Shown: positions 28,562 through 37,438, counted from the stretch's first letter. The stretch: DNA of 64,000 nt from Candidatus Acetothermia bacterium (GCA_016201405.1 JACQCZ010000017.1:160037-224036), one strand, 5' to 3'. The notes: generated by a model from the letters alone, not told the origin. Made by a program: numbers and translations.

Positions 28562-28626
28562 GTGAGACCAAGGCGTCGCAGGAGTGCGCGGAAGCGAGGG
28601 GGCCCACGACGCCTTTCGCATCTCAC
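28562..28626. repeat. Long nested inverted repeat upstream of the response regulator
   Basis: GTGAGA (28562-28567) and GGCGTCG (28572-28578) are mirrored by CGACGCC (28607-28613) and TCTCAC (28621-28626). The product would be a strong hairpin in the 5' region of the two-component operon. It could be an RNA structure, a regulator site or a single-copy palindromic element. Apart from this and the DinB terminator, the gap 28532-28831 shows no gene. Confidence 0.55.
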
Positions 28627-28757
28627 TACAGACTCGGAGGTCGCTCTCGAAGGTCAAGGTTCATAGTTCAATCACGGGTTTAAAATATGGCAACAGAATG
28701 TGCAGTGCTTGAGAAGGGTATGAGGATTTGGTGAGGATTACTGCGCACGTCGAGGAT

Positions 28758-28786
28758 GAAAAAGGGCGAACGAAGTGTCCGCCCTC
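28758..28786 (-). terminator. Terminator after the DinB gene
   Basis: On the minus strand AGGGCG and CGCCCT flank an 11-base loop and are followed by TTTTT, 46 bases past the DinB stop. Confidence 0.65.
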
Positions 28787-28831
28787 TCACCGCTTGACAG
28801 ATGATCCCTGCAAAATTAAATGAAGCAGATC

Positions 28832-29278
28832 CTAGAAATGATCTTCTGCATCTCCCCAAATGGTCTGCAGATAACCGATTTGACCCCAATGATAGGCAAT
28901 GTGCGTGCCGGCCGTGCCAATGGCCCGTGTCACTTCCCAGGACTTTCCTTGTGGTGCCTGCCGGCTCTCACGGAGCTGGGTGTCTTTAAGATTTCGAATC
29001 ACGCCCGCCAGCTCTTCCCCGCTGGAGCGAACTCCTGTGATGATCTTCTCATATTTTTCGCTCTTTAGGGGTGTTGCTCCCTTCTCCGGGGCCGCTCCCG
29101 AGATGAGAGACTTGAAAAATTGATTGACCTCAATCGTATGCTCCAGAATCTCTCGCACGGATTTGGTCGATGAATCTGGCTTCCAATCGACCTTATCTGC
29201 CGGAACGTGTTGGGCGTAGTTGCAGAGATACTCGGTAGCCTTCAGAATCTGCTCGCTGCTAGTCTGTTGTGCACTCAT
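28832..29278 (-). CDS. DinB family (DinB_2) putative metal-dependent protein
   Basis: The 148-residue four-helix-bundle protein belongs to the DinB/YfiT-like superfamily. Candidate metal ligands are the His in EILEHTIEVN and the His pair in GTHIAYHWGQIGYLQTIWGD. Members include thiol transferases that use bacillithiol or mycothiol and damage-induced proteins of unknown role; none can be chosen here. The ATG at 29278 follows a strong AAAGGAG, in preference to a start seven codons upstream. It is a single gene with its own promoter and terminator. Confidence 0.85.
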   Translation of the reverse strand: MSAQQTSSEQILKATEYLCNYAQHVPADKVDWKPDSSTKSVREILEHTIEVNQFFKSLISGAAPEKGATPLKSEKYEKIITGVRSSGEELAGVIRNLKDTQLRESRQAPQGKSWEVTRAIGTAGTHIAYHWGQIGYLQTIWGDAEDHF

Positions 29279-29312
29279 CGTGGCTCCTTTCAAGAGCATG
29301 GGTTATGTGGCT

Positions 29313-29342
29313 ATAATATAGCAATAGACTTGTGAAAGACAA
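29313..29342 (-). promoter_or_regulatory. Promoter of the DinB gene
   Basis: On the minus strand TTGTCT and TATTAT are 18 bases apart, 35 bases before the ATG. Confidence 0.5.
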
Positions 29343-29378
29343 GTATTGTTCAAAGACTGAATATTTGCGGTAAATCAG

Positions 29379-30446
29379 TCAGATGATCGCTGCGTCATTC
29401 GATGAGAAGCCAATAATGACGGACTGGCCTTCTGTAAGCTTCTCACTCTTTGCAGAAGAGACCGGGATTTTAGCAATGACATCTTGACCTGCAATTTCGA
29501 TGTGCAAGAGAAGCGCCTCTCCCAAAAACTCGATCCCGCGCAGAGTGCCGCGAAGCTGATTCTCAAAGCCGCTCCCGTGCTGTACATGCTCCGGACGGAT
29601 GAGAATCTCGATTTGGCCATCAGAAGAGAGGCTTTGGCCAGATGACTTTGCAATTTTTATGGGTTGATCTTCGCCAAGTCTTGCTACTAGCAACTTGTTT
29701 TCAGCGCTGACTACGCGTGCCTGAAGCACGTTGCCCCGCCCGATAAAGCGAGCCACAAATGTCGTCCTGGGCTGCTGATAGACTTCCCTTGGTGTTCCGA
29801 TCTGCTCGATCTGCCCTTGGTTCATGACAGCTACCTGTTCTGCAATGGCCAGCGCCTCTTCTTGATCATGGGTAACATGAATCATCGTGATTTTCAGAGC
29901 GTGCTGAAGCCGCTTGAGATCAAAGCGCAGCTCATGCCGCAGCTTCTGATCAAGGGCGCTGAAGGGCTCGTCCAACAGAACAACTCGCGGCTGCGGAGCG
30001 AGCGTTCTGGCGAGCGCCACCCGCTGCTGCTGCCCTGCCGAAAGCTCTTCCGGCATCCGCGAGCGAAGCTCTGAAAGCCCGACAAGCTGAAGAAACTCTT
30101 CCACCCGATCTCTCTTGGCTGCCGTTGACATAGAGCTTGAAAATCTCAAGCCATAAGCAACATTCGTCTTGACATTCATGTGTGGAAAGAGGGCGTAATC
30201 CTGAAAGACGATGCCGACTTGTCTCTCTTCTGGTCGCAAGTGAGTTATATTTTGCCCCCCCATCAGAATCTGGCCGGAGTCAGGCTGCTCAAAGCCAGCA
30301 ATCAGTCGCAAGAGGGTCGTCTTTCCACATCCCGATGGACCCACGAGTGCAACGAGCTCATTCTCGTTGACAGAGAGCGAGACCCGATCGACTGCGGTCA
30401 AATTGCCAAATTTTTTTGAAATTTGTCGAAGTTCTAGTTGAGTCAT
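29379..30446 (-). CDS. thiQ: ABC transporter ATP-binding protein, thiamine uptake (ThiQ role)
   Basis: The 355-residue ATPase has Walker A (GPSGCGKTT), a Q loop (VFQDYALFPHMNV), signature (ELSAGQQQRVALARTL), Walker B (VVLLDEPFSALD), an H loop (IHVTHDQEEA) and a C-terminal TOBE domain (about 240-350). On sequence alone it resembles iron(III)/polyamine ATPases (FbpC, PotA) and is longer than E. coli ThiQ. The assignment to thiamine rests on the TPP riboswitch at the head of this operon. The ATG at 30446 gives the usual N terminus; a GTG at 30485, overlapping the permease gene, is an alternative. Confidence 0.85.
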   Translation of the reverse strand: MTQLELRQISKKFGNLTAVDRVSLSVNENELVALVGPSGCGKTTLLRLIAGFEQPDSGQILMGGQNITHLRPEERQVGIVFQDYALFPHMNVKTNVAYGLRFSSSMSTAAKRDRVEEFLQLVGLSELRSRMPEELSAGQQQRVALARTLAPQPRVVLLDEPFSALDQKLRHELRFDLKRLQHALKITMIHVTHDQEEALAIAEQVAVMNQGQIEQIGTPREVYQQPRTTFVARFIGRGNVLQARVVSAENKLLVARLGEDQPIKIAKSSGQSLSSDGQIEILIRPEHVQHGSGFENQLRGTLRGIEFLGEALLLHIEIAGQDVIAKIPVSSAKSEKLTEGQSVIIGFSSNDAAII

Positions 30447-30459
30447 GGGTTGACTTGTT

Positions 30460-32190
30460 CTATGAAAATTGAAATCTCTTTTCACTAAACCGCTCGATCA
30501 GCACAAACGAGAATGCGAGGACCAGCATCATCAAAACACTCATGGCGCTGGCCGCCCCGAACTGGCGGCTCGAGAGCAAGTAATAGACGGAGACGGGCAT
30601 CGTCAGCGTCTCTGGCTGCACCAGCATGATTGTGGCGCTCATCTCGGCAATGCTGATGGCAAAGGCAAAAGCCGCGCCTGCCACTAGGCTTCCTCGAATC
30701 AAGGGGAGCACAATGTCAAGAACTGATCTGATTTGTGAAGCCCCCAGAGAGCGCGCTGCTTCGTAGAGCCGCAGATCAAACTGCGAAAATGCAGGGCGCA
30801 GAGCCCGAATCACGAATGGGATCGCCAGAACTGAATGAGCAATCACAATGGCGAGCCACGCACTTTGAAATGGCGTCTGTGCGGAAGACCAGAGGAGCGC
30901 CAGACCCAAAGCCACAGGAGAGGCCGCCAGCGGAGCCATGGCGATCGCTTCGAGGCCAATGCGGCCACGCAGACGCGGTCGCGACAAGATAATAGACAAG
31001 ATTGTCCCAAAAGAGAGCGATAGGCACATCGTTGCGAGCGCAAATAAGAGACTGTTCCAAACCGAGTGCAAAGGCGAGGCCGAGATGAGCGCGGAGTAGC
31101 TTGGGTTGAAGAGTTGGCCATACCAATCCAGCGTCAGCATGGTGTGATCTCCAGACTGGCGAGTGATGGAGTCGACAAAGACTCCGACCAGTGGAGCCAA
31201 AAAGAAGAACAGGGTTACGAAAATCAGCAAATACAAAGGCCAGCGGCGTGGGCTGAGCGCACTCTTTACGTCTGCAAAGAGAGGGGTCCGCTGGCGAGTG
31301 GGCGTTGCTCGCAGACGATGTGCGTAATAGCGCTCTCCCCAAAGATAGAGCGCCGTGAAGAGAAGTGAGAAGATCAATGCAATGGTGGCAAGAGCGGAAG
31401 CCCCGGCGATATCAATCTGGATGAGCGCGCGCCGATAAATCTCAACTTCAATGGTGGAGAACTGTGCGCCTCCCACCGCCAGTACAATTGGAAAGCTAAG
31501 AAATGAATAGATGAAGGCCAACATCGCCCCTGAGATGAGCCCTGGCATGAGCATCGGCAGGGTGATATTCAAAAAAATACGCCAGCGAGGCGCACCCAGA
31601 GCGCGCGCGCTCTCTTCATAGCGCATGGGCAGGCGCTCCCAGGCGGCTGTGACAAAGCGCGCTACAATCGGCGCATTATAAAAGGCATGAGCCAAAACAA
31701 TTCCAGAAATCGAATAGAGAATCTGAATGGGTGGCTCGTGAAGGCCAAAGAGCCCCATCAGAGTCTGGTTGAGCGCGCCACTTCTTCCAAAGACAAGCAA
31801 GAATCCCAAGGCGACAGCCACTGGCGGCAAGGCAAAGGGCACGAGCGTAAGTGCCTTCAAAAGAGGCCGCCCTGGGAACTCATAGTGGGAGAGGAAGTAG
31901 GCCAGCCCGAAGCAAAGGATCACGCTGCCGAGCATGCTGAGAATAGCCTGCCCTAGCGTAAAGAGCAGCACATGCTGCAAATATGAGTTTGAAAGGAGTG
32001 CGCTTAGGCGTTCCAAAGAAAGACCCGCAGAGCTTGAGAGGCCGCGAACAAGTAGCTGAAAGAGTGGAAGATAGAAGAACGCTCCCAAGAAGAGCAATGG
32101 AAGGGCGATCAGAATGACTCGGCCCACTTTTAGTCTTTGCGAATATAATTGAACGCTCAAGATCAGTTGCTGAGCACCGTGTTTACCCAC
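30460..32190 (-). CDS. thiP: ABC transporter permease, thiamine uptake (ThiP role)
   Basis: The 576-residue permease has two fused BPD_transp_1 halves, each of about six helices, with EAA loops (EESARALGAPRWRIFLNITLPM and YEAARSLGASQIRSVLDIVLPL). This is the ThiP/FbpB architecture. It forms the channel for the substrate delivered by the upstream binding protein. The GTG start at 32190 overlaps thiB by 28 bases; a TTG at 32160 would give a shorter N terminus. The thiamine assignment follows from the riboswitch context. Confidence 0.88.
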   Translation of the reverse strand: MGKHGAQQLILSVQLYSQRLKVGRVILIALPLLFLGAFFYLPLFQLLVRGLSSSAGLSLERLSALLSNSYLQHVLLFTLGQAILSMLGSVILCFGLAYFLSHYEFPGRPLLKALTLVPFALPPVAVALGFLLVFGRSGALNQTLMGLFGLHEPPIQILYSISGIVLAHAFYNAPIVARFVTAAWERLPMRYEESARALGAPRWRIFLNITLPMLMPGLISGAMLAFIYSFLSFPIVLAVGGAQFSTIEVEIYRRALIQIDIAGASALATIALIFSLLFTALYLWGERYYAHRLRATPTRQRTPLFADVKSALSPRRWPLYLLIFVTLFFFLAPLVGVFVDSITRQSGDHTMLTLDWYGQLFNPSYSALISASPLHSVWNSLLFALATMCLSLSFGTILSIILSRPRLRGRIGLEAIAMAPLAASPVALGLALLWSSAQTPFQSAWLAIVIAHSVLAIPFVIRALRPAFSQFDLRLYEAARSLGASQIRSVLDIVLPLIRGSLVAGAAFAFAISIAEMSATIMLVQPETLTMPVSVYYLLSSRQFGAASAMSVLMMLVLAFSFVLIERFSEKRFQFS

Positions 32191-33218
32191 TGGTCAATCC
32201 AGTGATCCACATTCTGAGAGACATCTTCAGCGGCCAGCGATTCTGGACTGCCTGGGAAGACGACGTTCTGAAACCAGAGGAGCCGCGCTTGGGCATTTGG
32301 ATTGGCAGGAATCATCCACTCGGTCTCGGCAATCTGGCTCTGCACTTGCGGAGAGAGCAAAATATTCAAAAGCTGTTTGGCTAACGCTTCTTGCTTTGTT
32401 CCCTTCACAATACCTGCTCCAAAGATCGTGCGGTAGCCTTGGCCTTCAAGTGCGAGAACTTGAATTTGATCACTTCCATTGACGATCAAGTCATAGGCAT
32501 GATCAGTGGAGAAGCTGACCATGATTGGCGCTTCGCCCTTAGAGAAGAGATCAAAGGCAGAATCCCAGCTATCGGTGATCGTGAGGAGATTCGGCTTCAA
32601 TTGCTTCCAGTAATCGAGATAGCCAGATTCACCAAATTTGGAGATTGTCCAGAGCAAAAACGAGAGCCCTACGCTCGAAGTTCTTGGATCGATCATGATG
32701 ATGGATTTTTTGTATTTGGGGTCGAGCAGCTCTTGAAAAGTCTTAGGTGCATCTTCTGGTTTTAATGTAGTGCTGTTGTAGATGAGCGTGATAAAGCCAT
32801 GCTCATAGGGAATCAGCTTACTTTCTGAATCAAACTGAATCTCTTGCGGAATGTTCGCTAAATTGGGAACGTCGTCTGTCGAGAGAGATTCAAAGACATC
32901 ATGGGCTCGGGCAGTCTTGAGGTCATTGACTTCGACCCCGACAAAGACGTCTGCTGGGGCTTCGCCTCGTGCATCGCGCTCTGTGATCAAGCGGGAGAGC
33001 ATGGCTCGGCTGTCTGAGGTGGCCACAAAGCGAATATCTGCTCCTGTAGCTGATTTGAAGGCTTGAGCCACGACATCGGCCATGCCATAAGAGACGAAGC
33101 TGCTGTAGGTGTAGACAGTGAGTGTGCTGCCCTGCTGCGAGAGGGAGACTGCGCTCCCCATCCAGATAAAACCTGCAGCCAATGCAATCAGTACTAGATA
33201 TTTTGAAGCTTTCAACAT
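32163..33218 (-). CDS. thiB: ABC transporter substrate-binding protein, thiamine/TPP (ThiB role)
   Basis: The 351-residue exported protein has a signal peptide (about 1-25) and a type II periplasmic-binding fold of the TbpA/FutA group: LTVYTYSSFV, MLSRLITERDARGEAPADVFVGVE, PYEHGFITLIYNS and IMIDPRTSSVGLSFLLWT. It has no lipobox Cys, so it is soluble or anchored only by an uncleaved signal. It captures thiamine, its phosphates or a precursor outside the membrane. The ATG has an AAGGAGG ribosome binding site. It lies 34 bases downstream of the HypE-like gene in the TPP-controlled operon. Confidence 0.88.
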   Translation of the reverse strand: MLKASKYLVLIALAAGFIWMGSAVSLSQQGSTLTVYTYSSFVSYGMADVVAQAFKSATGADIRFVATSDSRAMLSRLITERDARGEAPADVFVGVEVNDLKTARAHDVFESLSTDDVPNLANIPQEIQFDSESKLIPYEHGFITLIYNSTTLKPEDAPKTFQELLDPKYKKSIIMIDPRTSSVGLSFLLWTISKFGESGYLDYWKQLKPNLLTITDSWDSAFDLFSKGEAPIMVSFSTDHAYDLIVNGSDQIQVLALEGQGYRTIFGAGIVKGTKQEALAKQLLNILLSPQVQSQIAETEWMIPANPNAQARLLWFQNVVFPGSPESLAAEDVSQNVDHWIDQWVNTVLSN

Positions 33219-33252
33219 TGAAATTTCCTCCTTGGATATTCTTTAGACCAAT

Positions 33253-34287
33253 TCATTTCCAGCCTCTTTCATGCGCTCGCTGATAGGCCTTCCAATAAGG
33301 GTCTTCCGCGGATGGCTCTATGCCGATTCCCTGACTCTTTGGGCGAAGCTCACCCACAATTGAAGCTTCAATTTTTTTGGACTTGAGTGCTTTCACGACT
33401 GCTTCCGTCTTATGAGGCCGCACGCTGATGAGCAGAGCCCCCTCACTCAAGCTGCGATAGGGATCAAGCTCAAAGAGCTCACAGATTGCCCGAACTTCGT
33501 CGCTTATAAAAATCTCTTCTTTATCAACAGCGAGCCCACAACCCGAGGCGCTGGCCAGCTCAGCGAGTGCGCCATAGACGCCACCCTCAGTGACATCGTG
33601 CATGGCGGTTACGCCGTCTTCTCTGACGCCAACGGACATGGCCGCCAAGGCGTCAGGAGTCGTTGGGTATTGACCAAAGAGTTTCTGGGCTCGCTTCAGA
33701 AATTCTGAGCCATAAGCACGCTCAACACTCTTGGGAAAGACGCGGGCTAAGAGACCACACGTCCCAGGCATGGCGCCTTTAGTGAGAATGATTTGATCTC
33801 CAGGCAGGGCCATCTTGCTTGTGAGATAGGCACTTTCTAGACCAGTAGCAAATAGCGTTCCATTGCCAATGATCGTGGAGTGGTCCCCTCCGTAGCGCCC
33901 GGTGTGCCCGGCAATCACGGCGATGTTGAGCTGTTCCAGCTCTTCGTGCATTGCGCTCCAGTAGCGCTCAAAGTCCCGTTCATCCATATGCTCAGGCATG
34001 TTAAAGCTCAAGATGGCATAGGCAGGCTCTAGTCCAGATGTAGACAAGTCATTTGCCAATAGATGGACAGAGATCCAGGCCGAATCTTCGGGTCCCAACT
34101 CGGGAATATAGGATAGTGGGTCTGTTGTTACAGCCATGACGCGGCCATTGGCAATGCGCACAACGCCGTTGTCCAGGCCCATCTGCGGCCCCTGAAGTAT
34201 TTCAGGATGATTGGCTCCCAAATGAGGAAAGATCACGTGGTCGAAGAAATTCTTGTCGACTTTACCGAGTGTTGGAATTCTAGACAC
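33253..34287 (-). CDS. HypE/ThiL-like AIR-synthase-fold protein under TPP riboswitch
   Basis: The 344-residue protein has the PurM/AIR-synthase fold. The N-terminal ATP-binding half carries MAVTTDPLSYIPEL, LANDLSTSGLEPAY and HTGRYGGDHSTIIGNGTL. The C-terminal half carries ILTKGAMPGTCGLLA, MHDVTEGGVYGALAELA and LSEGALLISV. It is closest to HypE, but it ends HERGWK and lacks the C-terminal Cys that HypE needs to make the cyano ligand. No hydrogenase genes are nearby. As first gene of a TPP-riboswitch operon with a thiamine ABC transporter it is probably an ATP-dependent thiamine salvage enzyme (kinase or phosphate-handling, as in ThiL). That is inference. The start is GTG behind AAGGGGAG. Confidence 0.8.
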   Translation of the reverse strand: MSRIPTLGKVDKNFFDHVIFPHLGANHPEILQGPQMGLDNGVVRIANGRVMAVTTDPLSYIPELGPEDSAWISVHLLANDLSTSGLEPAYAILSFNMPEHMDERDFERYWSAMHEELEQLNIAVIAGHTGRYGGDHSTIIGNGTLFATGLESAYLTSKMALPGDQIILTKGAMPGTCGLLARVFPKSVERAYGSEFLKRAQKLFGQYPTTPDALAAMSVGVREDGVTAMHDVTEGGVYGALAELASASGCGLAVDKEEIFISDEVRAICELFELDPYRSLSEGALLISVRPHKTEAVVKALKSKKIEASIVGELRPKSQGIGIEPSAEDPYWKAYQRAHERGWK

Positions 34288-34375
34288 AGGCTCCCCTTGC
34301 GCTGATCAACACGAATATGCAGAGGGGATATAGAGAATTTTCGTTCCAGAGCAGAGTATGTGCTGTGCCCATTTG

Positions 34376-34472
34376 ATATCCCTCCGCCGGTATTACCCGG
34401 ATCAGGTAATTAGGGTCGACTCCATTTGGAGGAGTCCTCTCAGCCCGGTTTCCCCGAGCTCCCCTTCATTGA
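34376..34472 (-). ncRNA. TPP (THI-element) riboswitch
   Basis: On the minus strand the core is nearly canonical. A P2/P3 region ends ACCGGGCTGAGAGGA, an extra P3a hairpin is formed by GACTCC and GGAGTC, and the P4/P5 region reads ACCTGATCCGGGTAATACC followed by GGCGGAGGGA. CTGAGA and CTGATC...GGGTAATACC are the invariant pyrimidine and pyrophosphate sensors. A simple P1 is not obvious. No terminator is seen between it and the start codon 89 bases downstream, so control of translation initiation is more likely than attenuation. Confidence 0.97.
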
Positions 34473-34476
34473 GCAA

Positions 34477-34505
34477 AGAATATCACGTTTCTTAAGCGGG
34501 TGCAA
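34477..34505 (-). promoter_or_regulatory. Promoter of the TPP-riboswitch operon
   Basis: On the minus strand TTGCAC and TATTCT are 17 bases apart, immediately upstream of the riboswitch core. Confidence 0.65.
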
Positions 34506-34581
34506 GATTTTTGCATTCCCTCGGTGAAAGAACTGCATCAACCAAGTAGAATAAATCAATCTCAAAATAGGAGTGAGAGGG

Positions 34582-34986
34582 ATGAAGAGATCTGGCGTTG
34601 TCGTGCTTATTATTGTCATTGCTGCCGCAATTCTAGTGCTCTGGCCCGCGCCCGATCCGCTCAAAGGTGTTCAGGCTGTGGCCGTTGGAAATGGATCAGA
34701 TGCAGGCTCAGATATATTTAGTGGTTTGGAGATCGCTCTTGGTGACCACAAAATCGCGATTGTAAGTGATCCAGCAAAGGCCGATGCCGTCATCACATTG
34801 CTCGATGTGAAGGCCGGAGATTTGAATTTCAGCATTAATAACAGCGGAGCGCAAGGCTCACTGCATCTTGTCTGTGAAGTTGAGAAGAATGGCCAGCGCT
34901 CGCTTATGGATCTTTATATCACCTATCAGAATGGTGCAACAAAAGCAGAGTTAGTCGGGCGCAAATTCTACGAAGTCTGGAAATAA
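34582..34986 (+). CDS. Small membrane-anchored protein of unknown function
   Basis: The 134-residue protein has one N-terminal transmembrane or signal segment (about 5-22, ending LWPAP). The soluble domain contains GSDIFSGLEIALGDHKIAIVSDPAKADAVITLLDVKAGDL, which resembles the small lipoprotein-like domains that pair an I-A-x-A-D-A-V motif with a beta sandwich. No family was recognised. The ATG at 34582 is preferred over the GTG at 34573 because of GGAG upstream. It is divergent from the thiamine operon and ends 25 bases from the convergent glmS. Confidence 0.7.
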   Translation: MKRSGVVVLIIVIAAAILVLWPAPDPLKGVQAVAVGNGSDAGSDIFSGLEIALGDHKIAIVSDPAKADAVITLLDVKAGDLNFSINNSGAQGSLHLVCEVEKNGQRSLMDLYITYQNGATKAELVGRKFYEVWK

Positions 34987-35011
34987 TAATTGATGCGTTA
35001 TTTGTAAGACT

Positions 35012-36844
35012 TCACTCGACGGTGACGCTCTTGGCCAGATTTCTCGGCTGGTCTACATCCGTGCCGCGCAGCACTCCGATGTGATAGGCCAAGAGCTGCA
35101 CGGGCACGCTAAAGAGCATGGGTGTCAGGAGGGGGTCTGTCTTTGGCAGCTCAATGATGTGATTTGAGACTCGCTCAATATCGGAGTTGACTTCGTCTGT
35201 GATGGCAATGATGATCCCTTTGCGGGCTTTGATCTCTTCCATGTTTGAAAAGATCTTTTCATAGACGCTGTTTTTAGTCACTAAAAAGACGACGGGCATA
35301 TTCTCATCCACCAATGCAATGGGGCCATGCTTCATCTCTCCAGCCGCGTACGCCTCGGCGTGAATATAGCTGATCTCTTTTAACTTCAAAGCGCCTTCAA
35401 AGGCTATCGGGCAGAGGATGTCGCGTCCAAAAAAGAGAAAGTCTCGCTTCGTATAGAATTGGCCTGCAATCTCTTGAATCTTGGAGTCAAGCGCGAGAAC
35501 TTTTTCAAGCGCAGTCGGCAGAGTGAGCAGGGTCTGACACTTTTCTCGAATTGTTTTGGCATCGAGTGTGCCACGGTGTTGTCCCAAGTAAAGCTCAAAG
35601 AGTCCAAGAGCAGTCAATTGTGCTAAGAAGCACTTTGTTGATGCCACGCCAATTTCGGGTCCAGCCTGTGTATAAAAGGTCTGGTCAGCTTCCCGGCTGA
35701 TGGCAGAGCCAGGGCTGTTCGTAATCGCCAGGACGGGCGCTCCACGATCCTTGGCCAATTTTACTCCTGCCAGCGTGTCTGCGGTCTCTCCGGACTGAGA
35801 GATGGCGATGACCAGCGTCTCTTTGCTGAGATAAGGGCTGCTGTAGCGAAATTCGGACGCCACTTCGACACCGATGGGCAGATTGAGATGACGCTGCCAG
35901 AGATATTTGGCTGTCCATGCGGCGTGATAGGCCGTGCCGCAAGCGATCATCGTGATATTTTTCAGATTTTCTAATTGCTTTTTGTTGAATTTGATCCCTT
36001 CGAGCCGAACTCCGCCCGCATTCAGATCAATGCAACCCTGCAAGGTGTTGGCCACTGCGAGAGGCTGCTCATTGATCTCTTTGAGCATGAAGTGCTTGAA
36101 GCCCATCTTTTGCGTTGTGATGGGGTCCCATTGGATTAGCTCGGGTTTTTGTTCTAATTCCTTGCCGCAAAAGTCACAAATTTTGATTGAGTCTTTTCGG
36201 ATCACAGCCATCTCTTGATCTCGAAGAAAGATCATCTGCTTTGTGTGCGGCAAGAGCGCAGGAATTCCTGAGGCCAGAAAGTTCTCTTCTTTCCCCAGAC
36301 CAATCACCAGCGGGCTAGCTGTCTTCGCCACGACAATCTCGTCTGGTGAATCAATTGAGATTACGCCAATGGCATAGGCACCCTTCAACCTCTTCAATCC
36401 TGTACGGACTGCCTCCTCAAGATTGCCCATATAGAGCTTCTCAAAGAGGTGGGCGAGAACTTCTGTGTCCGTCTCGGAGCGAAATTTGTGTCCCTCGGCC
36501 AAAAGCTCGGCTTTGATCTCGCTGTAATTCTCAATGATGCCATTGTGAATGACGGCAATACGCCTTTGGCAGTCAAAATGCGGGTGGGCATTCTCATCGG
36601 TGACGCCGCCGTGTGTGGCCCAGCGGGTGTGACCTAGAGCAGTTCCTCGTTGTGGCGCTTTGGGGTCGATCTTGCTGACGAGGACTTCCAGTTTGCCGGC
36701 TCGTTTCTCGGTCCAGAATTTTCCTTGATTGATGATGGCGATTCCGGCGGAGTCATAGCCTCGATATTCGAGGGCTTTGAGCCCGTCCAAGATCACATCT
36801 TTTGAGATCGGCCTGTCCCCGACGTAGCCCATGATTCCACACAT
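35012..36844 (-). CDS. glmS: Glutamine-fructose-6-phosphate aminotransferase
   Basis: The 610-residue enzyme makes glucosamine 6-phosphate for peptidoglycan and other amino-sugar polymers. After Met removal the N-terminal Cys of MCGIMGYVG is the glutaminase nucleophile. TRWATHGGVTDENAHPH and HNGIIENY complete that domain. Two SIS domains follow (ACGTAYHAAWTAKYL, AISQSGETADT, then FFGRDILCPIAFEGALKLKEISYIHAEAYAAGEMKHGP), and the C-terminal PRNLAKSVTVE is conserved. The ATG at 36844 follows AAGGAG and is the only start that exposes Cys2. No glmS ribozyme was recognised upstream. Confidence 0.97.
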   Translation of the reverse strand: MCGIMGYVGDRPISKDVILDGLKALEYRGYDSAGIAIINQGKFWTEKRAGKLEVLVSKIDPKAPQRGTALGHTRWATHGGVTDENAHPHFDCQRRIAVIHNGIIENYSEIKAELLAEGHKFRSETDTEVLAHLFEKLYMGNLEEAVRTGLKRLKGAYAIGVISIDSPDEIVVAKTASPLVIGLGKEENFLASGIPALLPHTKQMIFLRDQEMAVIRKDSIKICDFCGKELEQKPELIQWDPITTQKMGFKHFMLKEINEQPLAVANTLQGCIDLNAGGVRLEGIKFNKKQLENLKNITMIACGTAYHAAWTAKYLWQRHLNLPIGVEVASEFRYSSPYLSKETLVIAISQSGETADTLAGVKLAKDRGAPVLAITNSPGSAISREADQTFYTQAGPEIGVASTKCFLAQLTALGLFELYLGQHRGTLDAKTIREKCQTLLTLPTALEKVLALDSKIQEIAGQFYTKRDFLFFGRDILCPIAFEGALKLKEISYIHAEAYAAGEMKHGPIALVDENMPVVFLVTKNSVYEKIFSNMEEIKARKGIIIAITDEVNSDIERVSNHIIELPKTDPLLTPMLFSVPVQLLAYHIGVLRGTDVDQPRNLAKSVTVE

Positions 36845-36995
36845 TGAGAGATCACTCCTTGCAAAGTGCCTCAGGGAGTATAGTGGAAAGCGACCTCTCT
36901 GCAAGATCACTTTTCCCCTGTAGATGTCCCATCAATCTCTCGGTTCTGATTGTTCTGTTGTCTCGGTTACAATACCAATAAGAGAGGAGGTCTCG

Positions 36996-37438
36996 ATGCG
37001 ACAAGTTGAGGTGAAGGCTCTACTGGTTGATCCAGAAGAAAGGACTCCTTTAGTCATACTGAACGATCTTGTCTCTGAAATGATAATTCCGATCTGGATT
37101 GGAAATGCGGAAGCGACGTCTATTGCGATCGCCATGCAAAAAAGGAATTCCCACGCCCTTTGACCCATGATCTCTTGATGGACGTAATTGAAACTGTGGG
37201 GTGCAGGATTGACAAGATCGTGATGGATAACATTGAGGAAACGACCTACTACGCTACGATCTTTCTCCGAGACCAGAACGGGAAGGCTCTCGAGTTCGAT
37301 GCACGCCCATCGGACTCAATCGCCATTGCGCTTCGGGCGTCAGCGCCAATTTATGTTACCGAAAATGTCTTTGAAGCTTCGGTAGCTGATGAGAGGGCGC
37401 ACAGGTTCAGAGAAGAATACTACAAAAATGGCTTATGA
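36996..37438 (+). pseudogene. DUF151 (bifunctional nuclease) gene, frameshifted
   Basis: The ATG at 36996 behind AGAGGAGG starts MRQVEVKALLVDPEER, the DUF151/BFN family start. The frame runs into a stop near 37163 after a run of six A residues (37138-37143). The rest of the domain (FPRPLTHDLLMDVIE, then FDARPSDSIAIALRASAPIYV) continues in another frame to 37438. One additional A would restore MQKKEFPRPLTHDLL, which matches the intact copy downstream (LQEKEFPRPLTHDLL). It is a single-base deletion, a sequencing error, or a site of slippage. The frame shows no other damage, so the lesion is recent or tolerated. Confidence 0.85.

Noticed and set aside
28532-28657. 42-residue N-terminal extension of the response regulator
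   Set aside because: It translates a long inverted repeat; the receiver domain begins at the ATG at 28531.
29379-33218. Iron(III) or polyamine ABC transporter
   Set aside because: The sequence similarity alone would suggest it, but the TPP riboswitch heading the operon points to thiamine.
33253-34287. True HypE hydrogenase maturation factor
   Set aside because: No C-terminal Cys motif, no hydrogenase genes nearby and control by a TPP riboswitch.
36845-36995. glmS ribozyme upstream of glmS
   Set aside because: No matching conserved core was seen in the short gap; it holds only the divergent starts of glmS and the first DUF151 gene.
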